64,000 nucleotides of DNA from Andrena cerasifolii (taxonomy: Eukaryota; Arthropoda; Insecta; Hymenoptera; Andrenidae). Below the pieces are notes generated by a model that made no database searches, had not been told where the DNA came from, and was given only the letters and a program-made list of their open reading frames with translations. Of this stretch, positions 34,762 through 45,180 are shown in pieces (within the stretch, counting starts at the first letter, position 1; each line of letters starts with the position of its first letter). The DNA is taken from NCBI RefSeq assembly GCF_050908995.1, contig NC_135121.1, positions 3,720,001 through 3,784,000 on the forward strand, written 5' to 3'. The position numbers and the translations under genes are program-made.

Positions 34762-36309
34762 CCGATACCTACTACACGCATTGACAAAATGATTTTGAGT
34801 GACCTCTATCACTGCAAATCATCATACTTGCCTTTTCTAAAATTATATAAAACGTCCCAACCGCCTCTACTTATAAAAAATCTGTAACATGCTTATTATT
34901 ATACCATGTGTCCCTTGATGTCTTCAGCTCTAATTTATATACGGTTTAATATGACAAATAGGTGTGTACTGTGTATTTTCTATGGTATTCATATGATTCT
35001 ATTAAACGGAGCAGTCTTCCATCTAAACACTTGAAGATCGTACTTCAGATTTGGTATAAAGATTAACGCGCAATGCATGCTAGAAAACACGTATATATAA
35101 TATTAATTCCGTAATCAGAGCAGCATTAAATTCTTTCTAATCTGAACCAGACGTTTAGCGCAGAGTATTATTTTCTACGAATCATTTTCTTCTCTTTCAT
35201 TTTTCAGGCGTTGGAATGAAATAAATGGAAATTTAAGCAACTGAAATGATAATTGGTATTATTGCGTTTCAAGATGCTGTTGTTACTTTCAAGGCATTTA
35301 CAGGCCGTACCAAGTATTCGAATCCGCCATCTGCTTAATGGCAGATGACGATGTAAACGTAAGCAAAAATAAGCGTGGAAAGAGAAAGTAAAGTACATGG
35401 GTAAAATAAAAAGGAAACCGTACAAAGTACGTGGCTATAATCAGGTGTTCGACGAACTTCAGCGCCACCGATAATTATACGCGGAAAACGCGCGTGCGGG
35501 CATATCGGTCTCGTGTGCCGAATGATTGGCATTGGCAAAAGGGAAAAAAAGGAAGAAAACGCTCGCTTACATTTACATGCAATCATCGCCTCGTTGCGAT
35601 CAAGGAAAAAGGTTGAGCGCGGTTGCGAATGCAAATTCGAATCGATACGCTCGATTATTTCTTATTTATGTAATGTCGATTCAATTGGGAAATCTTTTGA
35701 CTTAAACACTCCCATGTGCCTGAATGTGTGATTGCAACGTGACAGCGACATTAATTGCACCGGAGAGTCATCGAGAGGCTACACAGACACATCGGAGCCA
35801 AGGTCGAGCAAAGCAGCACACTCTTTGCGTAGTTTTTATTCAGACGCGTTAGATGCCGGTTGTTAGTCGCGATAATGGGCCGATGTCACGTTTGACAAAT
35901 GTGTCCGAGTGTCGTAGATAATGCACGGAACAAGCAACAATACGCCTCAGCGGAATTATGCAACGACATTTCTATCTAATCGTTGAATCATCTAGAGTTT
36001 TTAGCACGGAATGTCGTTCCATGTGTCACAACCTGCCAACGCGATAATTAAATAGCAAATCACTAACGTCGCCGATATTAGGAATATAAGTCACGGCGCA
36101 ATGACAGTTTCACTACGCTGTATTTAATACGATCGCAGCGTTATTACGGCTCGACACACATTTGCGTGAAGCGAATGAATGCAGATGAATGGTTAATTAC
36201 CGCAATTTCAGTACCTACTTTAGGAATAGCTTGGCTGTGCTTCCGAATGGAACCGGTGGCCGATCGACGCTAGGTTTGAGAGGGGTGGGGAGGGGGTGTG
36301 GACCTTAAA
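34762..36309. other. Unique DNA, partly CpG-rich (35.4-36.2 kb)
   Basis: Repeat-free with scattered CpG from 35430 to 36250. Small overlapping frames on both strands (to 99 codons) show no domain. It may be host regulatory or intronic sequence. Confidence 0.4.
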
Positions 36310-36485
36310 TCTAAAATTGTTGCTTCGGGAATTGATTAGTTTCCGAGATATTAATAAAAGACTTTTAGTATTTCCGTTGACTTATTTCGACACAACGCAT
36401 TCCACTTTCTAAGTTATTCTGGATGTTAATGTTGGTTGGGGCTAGATTAGGGCGGGGGCGCGTAAACCATGGTAGCGAACCGATG
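36310..36485. repeat. Fragment of foldback element B, split by a Transib-like insertion
   Basis: GATTAGTTTCCGAGATATT, GTTGACTTATTTCGACACAA, CGCATTCCACTTTC and GGGGCTAGATTAG match the arms of the B element at 24790-26800 in order. The match stops at CGATG (36481-36485) and resumes at 38194 with CGATGTGAGTTTGGAGATTT, exactly where the uninterrupted B arm continues. Confidence 0.7.
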
Positions 36486-36568
36486 CACAGTGGTCCGTCT
36501 TCTTGATGACCTAGCGGGACAAAAGTCCAAAAGCATGGCCCATCCAAAAGGAATGAATCCTTGTCATG

Positions 36569-37447
36569 CCACAAGCTAAGGCTGTTCGAGTACTCGGAAA
36601 AAGCGGGCCGAGCCAGGCTCGGTGTTTCGAGCCGAGCCGAGTACCCGTAAAAACCGAGTAGCTCGAATTTTTTTGAGCGGCTCGAAAGAATCAAGAAATT
36701 TGAATTTTTTCGAGCGGCTCGAAAGAATCAAGAAATTTGAATTTTTTCGAGCGGCTCGAAAGAATCAAGAAATTTGAATTTTTTCGAGCGGCTCGAAAGA
36801 ATGAAGAAATTTGAATTTTTTCGAGCGGCTCGAATATACATGGAGCAGATCGAACTTTTCGAGACGACCCGATTGTGTCGAGTAGCTTGAAGCTTGAAGC
36901 TTGAAGCTTGAATATTTCGGGCAATACGAATGTTTCGAATATTTTAGGTTACGTTTATCTACGGGAATGCAAAAATAATGGTTCTCAAGAAGTAATGTGA
37001 ATAATTAAAATGTAAGCTGTAAATGGAAATATTTTATACCTTTTGAAAATAAGTGCTAAATTCAAATCTTTCTTTTTTTTTTTTCTTATTTTGTTTGTGT
37101 ATTTATAAACGTATTCGTACACTTCTCTTTATATTATCTTTCTTTTCTTCGTAACCTAAAGTATTCGAAACATTCGTATTGCCCGAAATGTTCAAGCTTC
37201 AAGCTACTCGACACAGTCGGTCTGCTCGAAAATTTCGATCTGCTCCAAGTATATTCGAACCGCTCGAAAAAAATTCGAGCTACTCGGTTTTATCGAGCCT
37301 ATCGGTTCTTTCGAGCTACTCGGTTTTTACGGGTACTCGGCTCGGCTCGGCAACCGAGTCTCGGCTCGGCTCGGCAACCGAGTCTCGGCTCGGTCGGAAG
37401 TTCAAGCTACTCGAATATTCGAGTACTCGGACAACCTTACCGCAAGC
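36569..37447. mobile_element. hAT element with CGAG-rich foldback arms, 863 bp
   Basis: The ends TAAGGCTGTTCGAGTACTCG (36577) and, read inward from 37439, TAAGGTTGTCCGAGTACTCG form the inverted repeat. The flanks CCACAAGC and CCGCAAGC (36569-36576, 37440-37447) are an 8-bp duplication with one change. The arms are built from CGAGTAGCTCGAA, GAGCGGCTCGAA and GGCTCGGCTCGG motifs. A 37-bp tandem array lies in the left arm. The apparent proteins read here are repeats of these motifs. Confidence 0.75.
36673..36836. repeat. 37-bp tandem array, 4 full copies plus a partial
   Basis: Units start at 36673, 36710, 36747, 36784 and 36821, an exact 37-bp period. Each has the core TCGAGCGGCTCGAAAGAATC followed by AAGAAATTTGAATTTTT. 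Copies are nearly identical, so expansion was recent. The core is a palindromic TCGAGC..GCTCGA motif that also occurs singly in the right arm. Confidence 0.95.
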
Positions 37448-37884
37448 TACTGAGTCAGAGACATCGGAATGATATGGTATGCAAATTTGTATGTATTTTA
37501 TAAAAATGACGATCGTCCAAACGTAGGCGTGCCGGGCCCATAGTAACAGTTTGTTAGAATGCATCAGAAAGAGCTATAAATCAGTAGTGCTCCGTTGTAT
37601 CGCAATTAGAATTGTTAGTATTTTACTAAATGGATTGCAAACGTACAAGTAAGTAGTACATTAAGTTTCAGCCATGAGTATTTTAATTTCCAACGTACAG
37701 AATTAAAATATGATCATAAAAATGGTGGATTCTTTCTAAAGCTTTCGTTGGAAAAGCTCTAGATATCCGGGAACCTCGTGGAACCTAGAAATTTTTGTGG
37801 GGTTTTGTTCTATTTGCTTTATAGAATACATATTGACAAATTACAGCTGCAAATATTTGCAACTCTGCATTATTAAACTGTTTG
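37448..37884. other. Unshared interior of the Transib-like element
   Basis: Between the hAT insertion and the CAAGGG-type half copy there is AT-rich sequence with no transposase motif. Confidence 0.35.
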
Positions 37885-38062
37885 TTTATTCGCGAGTCAT
37901 AACACAAAATCGGAAAATAGCCGGATTTTCAGGGGTCAATTTTACCCCCTTAGACTGAATTTTTGGGGATTAAAAAAAAAGCGTAATGCATACTGATATA
38001 TCCTCTACATATCCCCAAAGTTTCATAATTTTAGGAATTTCCGTGCCGGGGATCTTCCCTTG
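37885..38062. mobile_element. TTA/TGA-flanked CAAGGG MITE, right half only
   Basis: CGCGAGTCATAACACAAAATC, GCCGGATTTTCAGGGGTCAA, TTTTACCCCCTTAGACTGAA and the end GGGGATCTTCCCTTG match the right arm of the 16999-17431 element. TGA follows directly. The left arm is absent. Confidence 0.65.
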
Positions 38063-38193
38063 TGAGGGGTGAACGTTTTAAGGGTGGTAAAACAATGTGG
38101 ATGGTATTTTCCAACCCATTTTCATCTACTTGATCATTTATGGACGAACCGCGACTTTTGTTCCGCTAGCTTCTTAATAGACGAACCACTGTG

Positions 38194-38449
38194 CGATGTG
38201 AGTTTGGAGATTTGAACCAGGAACTTGCGGATGCGATCCATCCTACTATACAGGGTGAATACCTATTACTCAACTGACAGTCAATACTCTAGAGGGTGAT
38301 TCTACAGACCAAGATCAGACGAAAATATAGAGTACAGTTTTTTAATATCGTGCTTCGTTTTCGAGAAAATTGGCTTTGAATTTCAGCTAAGTTGTCTGTT
38401 AGACACCTGAGGAGCACGCGGAGGTAAAGCCGCGTACAGTAATCCCCCG
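38194..38449. other. B-repeat continuation and unique DNA
   Basis: The first ~35 bp continue foldback element B (AGTTTGGAGATTT, ACTTGCGGATGC). At 38248 there is an unpaired TACAGGGTGAA end of the mariner-type MITE kind. The remainder shows no feature. Confidence 0.4.
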
Positions 38450-38665
38450 TTAAGGTGGAATCTAACGGAACATGGATCGGCGAGCTTGGAACGAGACCAG
38501 CCGAGCCCACGCGCCGTCAGAACACTCATAGCTCACCGACTCGCGAGCCTGGGCGAGCCTAGGCGAGTCTAGGCGAGCTGAGCCGACTCGCCGAGTCCTC
38601 GCCGTGAGAACGCTCATGGATCGAGGAGCCTAGGCGAGCCGAGCCGACTCGCCGAGCCCCGCGCC

Positions 38666-38896
38666 GTGAGAACCATAGACATATATAGACGGAGCGTAAG
38701 CTGAGGGGGTGTAAGATTCGCGGTAAGGGGAACGATACAGGCAAATCGGGTAACGCAATGGATATGCATCCCGAATGCTTCCGAAGCTAACCCGACGTGC
38801 CTGAATCTGACTTCTGCATTTTCCCCTCTAAGCCTACCGTTCCCCTCGCCGAAAGTCCCAGCTTCTGCTCCGTCTATATATGTCTATGGTGAGAAC
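38666..38896. mobile_element. hAT-type MITE with perfect 8-bp duplication, 215 bp
   Basis: The element (38674-38888) has ends CATAGACATATATAGACGGA and complement. GTGAGAAC flanks both sides exactly. It sits inside one unit of the GC-rich array, so it is younger than that array. No coding capacity. Confidence 0.82.
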
Positions 38897-39167
38897 GCTC
38901 ATGGATCGCCGATTCGCTAGCCTGGACGAGCCTGGGCGTACTTGGCACGAGACTGGCCGAGCCCACGCGCCGTCAGAACGCTCATGGCTAGCCGACTTGC
39001 GAGCCTAGGCGAGCCGAGCCGACTCGCCGAGTCCCGCGCCGTGGGAACGCTCATGGATCGCTGATTCGCGAGCCTGGGCGAGCTTGGCACGAGACTCGGC
39101 GAGCCCACGCACCGTCAGAAGACTCATGGCTCGCCGACTCGCGATCCTGAGCGAGCGTGGGCAAGCT

Positions 39168-39290
39168 TAAGGCTGCTGTACCAATGGGCGGCTGGCGACT
39201 GCGCCACTAGTGAAAGGGAGATGTATGTATCTGTTTTTCCCTTGCACTAGTGGCGCAGTCGCCAGCCGCCCATTGGAACGGCAGCCTTTA
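39168..39290. mobile_element. 123-bp hairpin MITE nested in the GC-rich element
   Basis: Two ~48-bp arms (AAGGCTGC..., AATGGGCGGCTGGCGACTGC, GCCACTAGTG) pair around a loop near 39220-39240. Flanks GGGCAAGC and AGGCAACC match at six of eight positions, hinting at an hAT-type duplication. Confidence 0.65.
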
Positions 39291-39584
39291 GGCAACCCGA
39301 GCCGACTCGCCGAGTCCGCGCCGTGAGAACGCTCATAGATCGCCGATCGCGATCCTGGGCGACCGTCGACGAGTCTAGGCGAGCCCAACCGATCCACGTT
39401 CCGTCAGATTCCACCTTTATGAGTTCGACGAACTTATGTAGCTTATCATTTTTTTTATGCGATAACCCATTCGTATATAATAAATGTTTTAAGTTTGGAC
39501 GTACAAACATTTCTTTTGCAGCGCGTTATACGGCATCAAACACTGAACGTTTTGTCCATTTACGGTTTACTTCTACCTCGCACC

Positions 39585-39757
39585 GTTACAAAGTTATACT
39601 CGAAAAACGAAAAATCGCTGAAAATTTGGGGGCTGATTTCACCCCCTCAGAGTGTTTTTCCGCAGAAAAAAAATCGTTTCCTACATACTCCGACATGCTC
39701 TACAATCGTACGGAGTTTCGTTACAATCAGAATTTTCGGGTTCGATATGTTTCCTTG
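39585..39757. repeat. Diverged relative of the CAAGGG MITE right arm
   Basis: GTTATACTCGAAAAACGAAA, GGGGGCTGATTTCACCCCCT, and an end of the form TTTTCGGGTTCGATATGTTTCCTTG followed by TCA parallel the layout of the CAAGGGAAC family arms, with much lower identity. Confidence 0.4.
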
Positions 39758-39881
39758 TCAGTTCACTATGGTTCCAAACAATTCCTTACGACTTGCATCT
39801 AACAATAAGTATAATTAAATTGACTAATTGTAAGCCACAAAGAATAACGTTATAGTGGAACGTTGATTATCCGAAATACCG

Positions 39882-40896
39882 TTAAGGAACTAGTTTTTGA
39901 TCAGTTTAGAGGGCTTCCCGCTTTAATATTTATTTTTAACCTAATAAAACTTTAAACCACACACTTTTTTATACTAAACGATGAATTACTGTTTAAACTT
40001 TAAGGGCAAAAATTTAAAAAGTTGAAAATAAATGTAATTTAATTATTTATAAGGTATGGAATAGTAAGGTGACTAGGAACTAGTTTTTGATCATCTAAAA
40101 TACATGGGAACTAATTTTTCATCAGGTCAGGAACTAGTTTTTGATCATATAAAATACGTGGGAACTAATTTTTCATCAGGTAAGGTACTAACATTTTATC
40201 AGAAAGCCATACTAATTAAAAAGAAAATACCAAATAAACTTATTTTTAGTATTATACCATCTAAATTTATTTTTTTTATAATTTTATAATGTCCTAACCT
40301 GTTTTTTATTCAGGTGATCAAAAATTAGTTCCACAAGAAAAAATTGGAACTAAATAATGATCACTGACTTTTAACCTTTAGAGGGCTGGGCTGGTCACTG
40401 TAGTGTCCACCTAAGAATTTGGATACTTTGCCCGCCATTTTGGTGATATATATGCATAAATTTTAAGTAAATAAAATTTACAACTTGAATGAAAAAATCC
40501 CGGCCCTCTAAAGGTTAAAGCAAAATGATACATATAATGCTAAAATTCTTGCACTACATTGTAAAGTAAACTATTATAAGCAAAATGTTTGAAAATGACC
40601 TTTAATACCGCAACAACCAGCAAAGAAATCGTCTTTGACGTCGATGGTGATCTCTTACTTCCAACAGTAAGAGATGGCGTTCAACAGGGGCTTCCTTCAA
40701 GCGGGCTATCTTACACATTTATTTTCACGAAAACTAACAATCCTAACTGCTTTCATATACAACACATATATTTATGAATATCAATTTTTATGTTAGTAAT
40801 TATTTCAAACAATTATTTATCGACATAAACTTAAAATAACGATTTATTTAATGAACTGATAAAAAATTAGTGCCTGATCAAGAACTAGTTCCTCAA
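39882..40896. mobile_element. TTAA-type element with repeated GGAACTAGTTTTTGATCA motifs
   Basis: The ends GGAACTAGTTTTTGATCAG (39886) and complement (to 40892) are flanked by TTAA and TCAA. The motif or a close variant recurs in direct orientation near 39889, 40078 and 40129 and inverted near 40313, 40857 and 40876. Clustered subterminal repeats of this kind are typical transposase-binding arrays. A 140-bp TTAA MITE is nested inside. The frame at 40589-40777 has no recognisable motif. Confidence 0.6.
40371..40518. mobile_element. Nested TTAA-flanked MITE, 140 bp
   Basis: CCTTTAGAGGGC and complement GCCCTCTAAAGG bound 40375-40514, with TTAA on both sides (40371-40374, 40515-40518). No coding sequence. 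It is the smallest of the TTAA-flanked elements in the window. Confidence 0.78.
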
Positions 40897-41054
40897 CGGT
40901 AACTGAGAGAGAATTCGGATAAACGAATTTCGAGATGATCGATCCAGAAGGGGATACATTGAAAATATGTCGCACGGTGGTAAGGGAGCAATTAATTCGA
41001 AGTGTAGCGATTAATTGTCTAAAGTCTAAAAAAATACATTCTTAATGAGAAGCA

Positions 41055-41263
41055 GTAATCAGTAGGGATGTGCGGGTACCCGAAATTGCGGGACCCGATT
41101 TTCTTGCTTAAAGATTCGTACATGTGATCGCACTACAAAATCACAATTTAAGAGTTATCGGGTATCCGAGATCAGATGTAAGAATTTTTGAGCAAGAAAA
41201 TCGGCTTCCGAATCGCAAATCGGGTCCCGTAATTTCGGATACCCGCACACCCCTAGTAATCAG
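41055..41263. mobile_element. hAT-type MITE, 193 bp, perfect 8-bp duplication
   Basis: The inverted ends TAGGGATGTGCGGGTACCCG and CGGATACCCGCACACCCCTA bound 41063-41255. GTAATCAG flanks both sides exactly. Internal arms contain AAATCGGGTCCCG. TAGGG(A/G)TGTGCGGG ends with 8-bp duplications fit the hAT superfamily. Confidence 0.85.
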
Positions 41264-42244
41264 AAATGTAAGAAATAACGGATATAGAAAGAAAGGGCAG
41301 GATACCGCCATCAAAACTTCTCAAACCAGGGCTGCAGGCTTCAAGGGTGGCCAAGCGGCCAAGAACAATGCCAGCGGCGACGCGACGTGACGATGGACGT
41401 TCCTCAGCAGCGTCGCGTCGCTTCCCTCACAAGTGGCACGCAGATGTGGACACTTGGGGAACCCGCGGGAAACACAGAAACTCTCTCTCCTAGCATTTTG
41501 GCGGGAGTGGAGTTACATTTATGTATATCCTAACAGAGTGGGGACCGATGCGGGAGACATCGATTCTTACTGAGGGGGTGCAAGAAGCATTCTCGAGCTG
41601 ACCTTGCCATTGAGAGGACCAAATCAGCGCAAACGAATGTCTTGTACTCTAATTTCTATAGAACCACGTTGGGACTATTCGCGTCCATAAAGTCTGTTGT
41701 GAGGATTTCTTACAGTAATAGAAATTGATTGCTTCTTCTCGAACAGTGTTGCCAGATTGTTGCCTCTTTTGAAGAAATCGCAGGTCGCAAATTGGGCGAT
41801 TTCAAATTCTGGTACTATTTAGAACAAATTCAGTGCAATTTAATATTTCAATACACGCTTATGTGGGCTTGGTGAAGAATGTTTATTACGTTGGTAAATT
41901 GCATGTTTTAACATTTTATGTTGATAGCGGAATTTGCGAATGGTGTATTTATGTTCTTGCTGCTAAATATTTTTTCAGTGTAATACGTTTAAAAACTACT
42001 TTAGCATTTCAGTGAATTAAATATCCAATTTATAAAGTATACATATTTTTAAGTAGGTATATCGTTGACTCTGATTCTTAGTATACTCTCGGATAATGGA
42101 AGTAAAAAATAAGTAATTCTTACGAAAGCATAAAATCCTTTCTTCTTTTAATGATTTATTACCTCTTTCTTTTTAAAAAATATTAAATACATTATCTGCA
42201 TTAGATATGTGTACGTATTAAATCTATTATACTGATAAAAGTAC
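41264..42244. other. Unique DNA; no gene recognised
   Basis: A short CpG-containing part (41340-41500) precedes AT-rich DNA. No structured feature seen. Confidence 0.4.
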
Positions 42245-42753
42245 TTACAAGGGGAGGACACCATGTGGTAGACACCGATTTTGATGAGCCTTGGCACGAT
42301 GGAGCTATGTCGAAAATAAGTAAATAGGTGTCCGAGCGTTTCAGCCAATGGGCCTTAATAATAGAGATATTTACATGGAAATTATTAAAATTGTCATAGT
42401 GACCGTGGGGTTTTAGTGGGTAAAAGGTTGTGGAGGTGTCAGGGTGCCTTTTGAAGATGTCTCCACGTTAGAAAAAACTTTATAAATTTTTTTTTAACTT
42501 TGAGAAATTTTCAAAAGGCAACCCGACTCCTTCAGAGGGGAATCCCCCAGGGGCACCAGGGTAGTGTGGGATTTTAACCCATTAAATCCCCACGGCCACT
42601 ATGAAATTTTTAATAATTTACATGTAAATATCTCTATTATTAAGGCCCATTGGCAGAAACGCTCGGACACCTATTTACTTATTTTCCACATAGAACCATC
42701 GTGCCAAGGCTCATCAAAGTCGGTGTCTGCCACAAGGTGTCCTCCCCTTGTTA
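42245..42753. mobile_element. TTA-flanked foldback MITE, 503 bp
   Basis: Ends CAAGGGGAGGACACCATGTG (42248) and complement (to 42750), flanked by TTA on both sides. The arms pair for about 190 bp each (CGATTTTGATGAGCCTTGGC, TAGGTGTCCGAGCGTTTC, TAATAATAGAGATATTTACA). It shares CAAGGG ends and TTA duplication with the 16999-17431 family, but the interior differs. Confidence 0.78.
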
Positions 42754-42984
42754 GTTTTAAAGTTCCCGCGTTAAAAACACCTTCAATATTTTCTCCCGGG
42801 GATTGTCAGCACTGTTGCAACTTTGGGCGACTTTGGGCAACTTTAGACAACTCGGTTTGCGAGACCCTTGTCAAAAACCTGGCAACGCTGTTCTCGAACC
42901 AAAAGGTCTGAAATTGGAATATCGTAATCTCTCCTTTGTAGTGCATACTACTATACATACATGTGCTACATAGTACATATATAC
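42754..42984. other. Short unique spacer
   Basis: AT-rich spacer between the foldback MITE and the Tc1-like transposon. It contains an irregular GGGCGACTTTGGGCAACTTT duplication near 42828. Confidence 0.35.
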
Positions 42985-43425
42985 TACACTCAGTCAAAAA
43001 AGTCTCCGTACAGTACCATATTTGAACTTCAACTATGTATAACTAAAAAAGTATAATGGATATCAACATTTTTAATGTATTATTTAAAAGTGCGTACTTC
43101 CATTAACTCATATACTTGCACTTATGCAAATCCTGTAATTAGTTTTGCTATACTCAAATGTTGAATACAAAGTGAACGATATAGCGTCAAATAAGTTTCC
43201 GTGCACTAACCTAAAAGTTCGTCAAATAAGTCTCCGTACACCTAACTCATACTATTTAAATGGTTAATAATTTTATTTTACGTGGTAGTAAATGAATAAT
43301 TCTTCTGCAATTATTTTTTTAATTGTCTTTTTTATTCATGTAGCAAAAGCATAACACATAAAACAGGAACATAAAAAAAAAACAGAAATATAGAAGAATA
43401 GAATTTTTTCTTTTTTTTCGCAACA

Positions 43426-43510
43426 TTAATAAGTAGTTGGACCATCTTTAGCTTTATGTATGGCAAACATTCGTTTTTGCATACTGTTAATTAATTTCTC
43501 TGTTATCTGA
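43426..43510 (-). pseudogene. Inverted copy of the Tc1 transposase C-terminus in the left arm
   Basis: Read on the minus strand this encodes EKLINSMQKRMFAIHKAKDG and then PTTY with a stop, the normal end of this transposase family. It is slightly different from, and more intact than, the plus-strand end at 45484-45531. It shows that the left arm is a copy of the right end of the element, so the arms extend into coding sequence. Confidence 0.75.
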
Positions 43511-43729
43511 TAATTAATTTATCAGCAAAATAAATAAGCAGAAGCGCATGGACTTTGCTAAAGCCCACATGTATAAGCCAACGGAGTTTTGGAATTCAGT
43601 AATATTTAGTGATGAATGCAAATTTAACGTGTTTGGGTCTGATGGACGTGCAAAAGTTTGGAGGATGAAGAATACAGAAATGGAATGTAAAAATCTGCGT
43701 GCATCCGTAAAACACGGCGGAGGGAGCGT

Positions 43730-44866
43730 AATGGTGTTGTATTCCGTAATTATGATATTTCCATTTATTTTATATAATAATATAAAAATACAATTTACGG
43801 AAACTTAAGGGGTCATGCTCAGTCACGAGGCCGAAAAAAGGGTGGTATTTGGAAATTTTTTACTCAAAAGCTATAGCACATTTCTTAAAAAATCTTTTTT
43901 CCTTTTAAGGATTGCATCTAGTACTGTGCATCGTAATTTTTTTATTTAAAAATATTTATCGATAACTAAGTTATTGTTCATCACTCGAAGATTCTCTAAA
44001 AAAGAAGGCTTCCGCGGTGACCACTGCTGCTCAAAAGTCGATCATCTAAAATATAAAATTCAAAAGAATTTACTTATTGTATTATATTATTTAGTATTTG
44101 AATGAAGGATTTTTTTATCCGATGCTTAGTTTTCTTTTAATTGACGAAAATCGATTGACAAAAATTTATGATAAAATTTGAAACTTTTACTTTAAACATC
44201 AGCCATTTTTTCCCAAATCAATATTTCGAAAATTCCTTCGTTCAAATACTAGATAATATAATATAATAAGTAAATTCTTTTGAATTTTTTATTTTAGATG
44301 ATCGACTTTCGAGCAGCAGTGGTCACCGCGGAAGCCTTTTTTTTTAGAGAACCTTCGATTGATGGACAATAACTTAATTATCGATAAATATTTTTAGATA
44401 ACAAAATTACGATACACGGTACTAGATGCAATCCTTAAAAGGAAACCAGATTTTTTGAGAAATGTGTTATAGCTTTTGAGTAAAAAATTTCCAAAGATTA
44501 CCCTTTTTTCGGCCTCCTGACTGAGCATGACCCCTTAAACGAAATACAGCCTAATAGATTTTAGAGCTAGACTATGATGTCGAGAGTGTTCGGAACAAGG
44601 GTAAAGAGTAAGTTGAAAGAGATATTGCGTGTTATATATAGGTGGTTTTGGTGGTTCAGAAAGTGGGGGTTGAAAGGGATGAGGCATAGGGATCAAGGAA
44701 CAAGGATGAGTAATACGGGACGGATGAAATCACAGGAAAATGAATTTAGGATATTTGCTATTGCTATCTGTAGAACGAGCTATCTGTAGAGAGATTTACT
44801 ATCTATAAACGACTGACTAAGGCTATAGAAAAATAAACTTAAGTGGCGTTGGTATACAACAATGGT
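43730..44866. mobile_element. 1125-bp insertion in the Tc1 transposase, AATGGT duplication
   Basis: The insert runs from 43736 (GTTGTATTCC) to 44860 (GGTATACAAC), giving short inverted ends. AATGGT flanks both sides, and removing one copy restores the VMVWGCM reading frame of the transposase exactly. Superfamily unknown: a 6-bp duplication and 10-bp ends are not diagnostic. It carries a TTAA foldback and, in its right part (44574-44789), an unrecognised frame. Confidence 0.7.
43805..44538. mobile_element. TTAA-flanked foldback, 726 bp
   Basis: Ends GGGGTCATGCTCAGTCA and complement (43809-44534) between TTAA sites (43805-43808, 44535-44538). The arms pair over about 330 bp each, with blocks GATGATCGACTTT, GCAGCAGTGGTCACCGCGGA and GCATCTAGTAC. 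No coding sequence. It inserted within the 43736-44860 insert. Confidence 0.82.
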
Positions 44867-45180
44867 ATGGGGCTGTATGAATGCTGCAGGTAGAGGAAAC
44901 TTGGTATTCATCGACGGTATTATGGATCAAAATATGTATTTGAATATTTTAAAGGATAATTTGGACCATGGTACAGGAAAATTGGGACTGGATCGGAGAT
45001 TTATCTTTCAGCAGGATAATGATCCAAAGCATACCGCACGACGAGTTTAGGAATGGCTTCTGTATAATACACCAAAGCAGTTGCACGCACCATCTCAATC
45101 GCCGGATACTAACCCGATAGAACACCTATAGGACGAAATAAAAAGGCGTTTACAGAACATAATATTAAGAACAAAACATA

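Larger units (their letters stand above)
36481..38198. mobile_element. Transib-like element with CACAGTG termini and 5-bp duplication
   Basis: The element spans 36486-38193. Read inward, both ends begin CACAGTGGT(C/T)CGTCT and then, after a variable stretch, share CTAGCGG(G/A)ACAAAAGTC. This gives an imperfect inverted repeat of about 43 bp. CGATG flanks both sides (36481-36485, 38194-38198), and removing the element restores a continuous B-repeat arm. A 5-bp duplication plus CACWRTG-like ends are the marks of the Transib superfamily, the lineage of RAG1. No transposase is visible, so it is non-autonomous. An hAT element (36577-37439) and a CAAGGG-end MITE half are nested in it. Confidence 0.68.
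38450..39419. mobile_element. GC-rich foldback/satellite element, TTAA/TTTA-flanked
   Basis: The ends GGTGGAATCTAACGGAAC (38454) and GTTCCGTCAGATTCCACC (39415) are inverted repeats, preceded by TTAA and followed by TTTA. The interior is an irregular array of GAGCCTGGGCGAG, GCCGAGCCGACTCGCCGAG and GCCGTGAGAACGCTCATGG blocks, repeated four to five times with duplications. It stands out sharply from the AT-rich surroundings. Two MITEs are nested inside. Minus-strand frames with SARLGS-like repeats are read from the array. Confidence 0.65.
39853..40935. mobile_element. Tigger/pogo-like MITE remnant carrying a TTAA element
   Basis: The left end AGTGGAACGTTGATTATCCG and the inverse motif TTCGGATAAACGAATTTCG (40913-40931) resemble the CAGTGGAACCTCGATTATCCG ends of Tigger-type elements. 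The right terminal bases are lost. Nearly all of the interior is the nested TTAA-flanked element. Confidence 0.45.

Noticed and set aside
36691..37472. Frames with FEPLEKIQIS and SATESRLG repeats
   Set aside because: They translate the 37-bp array and the GGCTCGG repeats of an hAT element.
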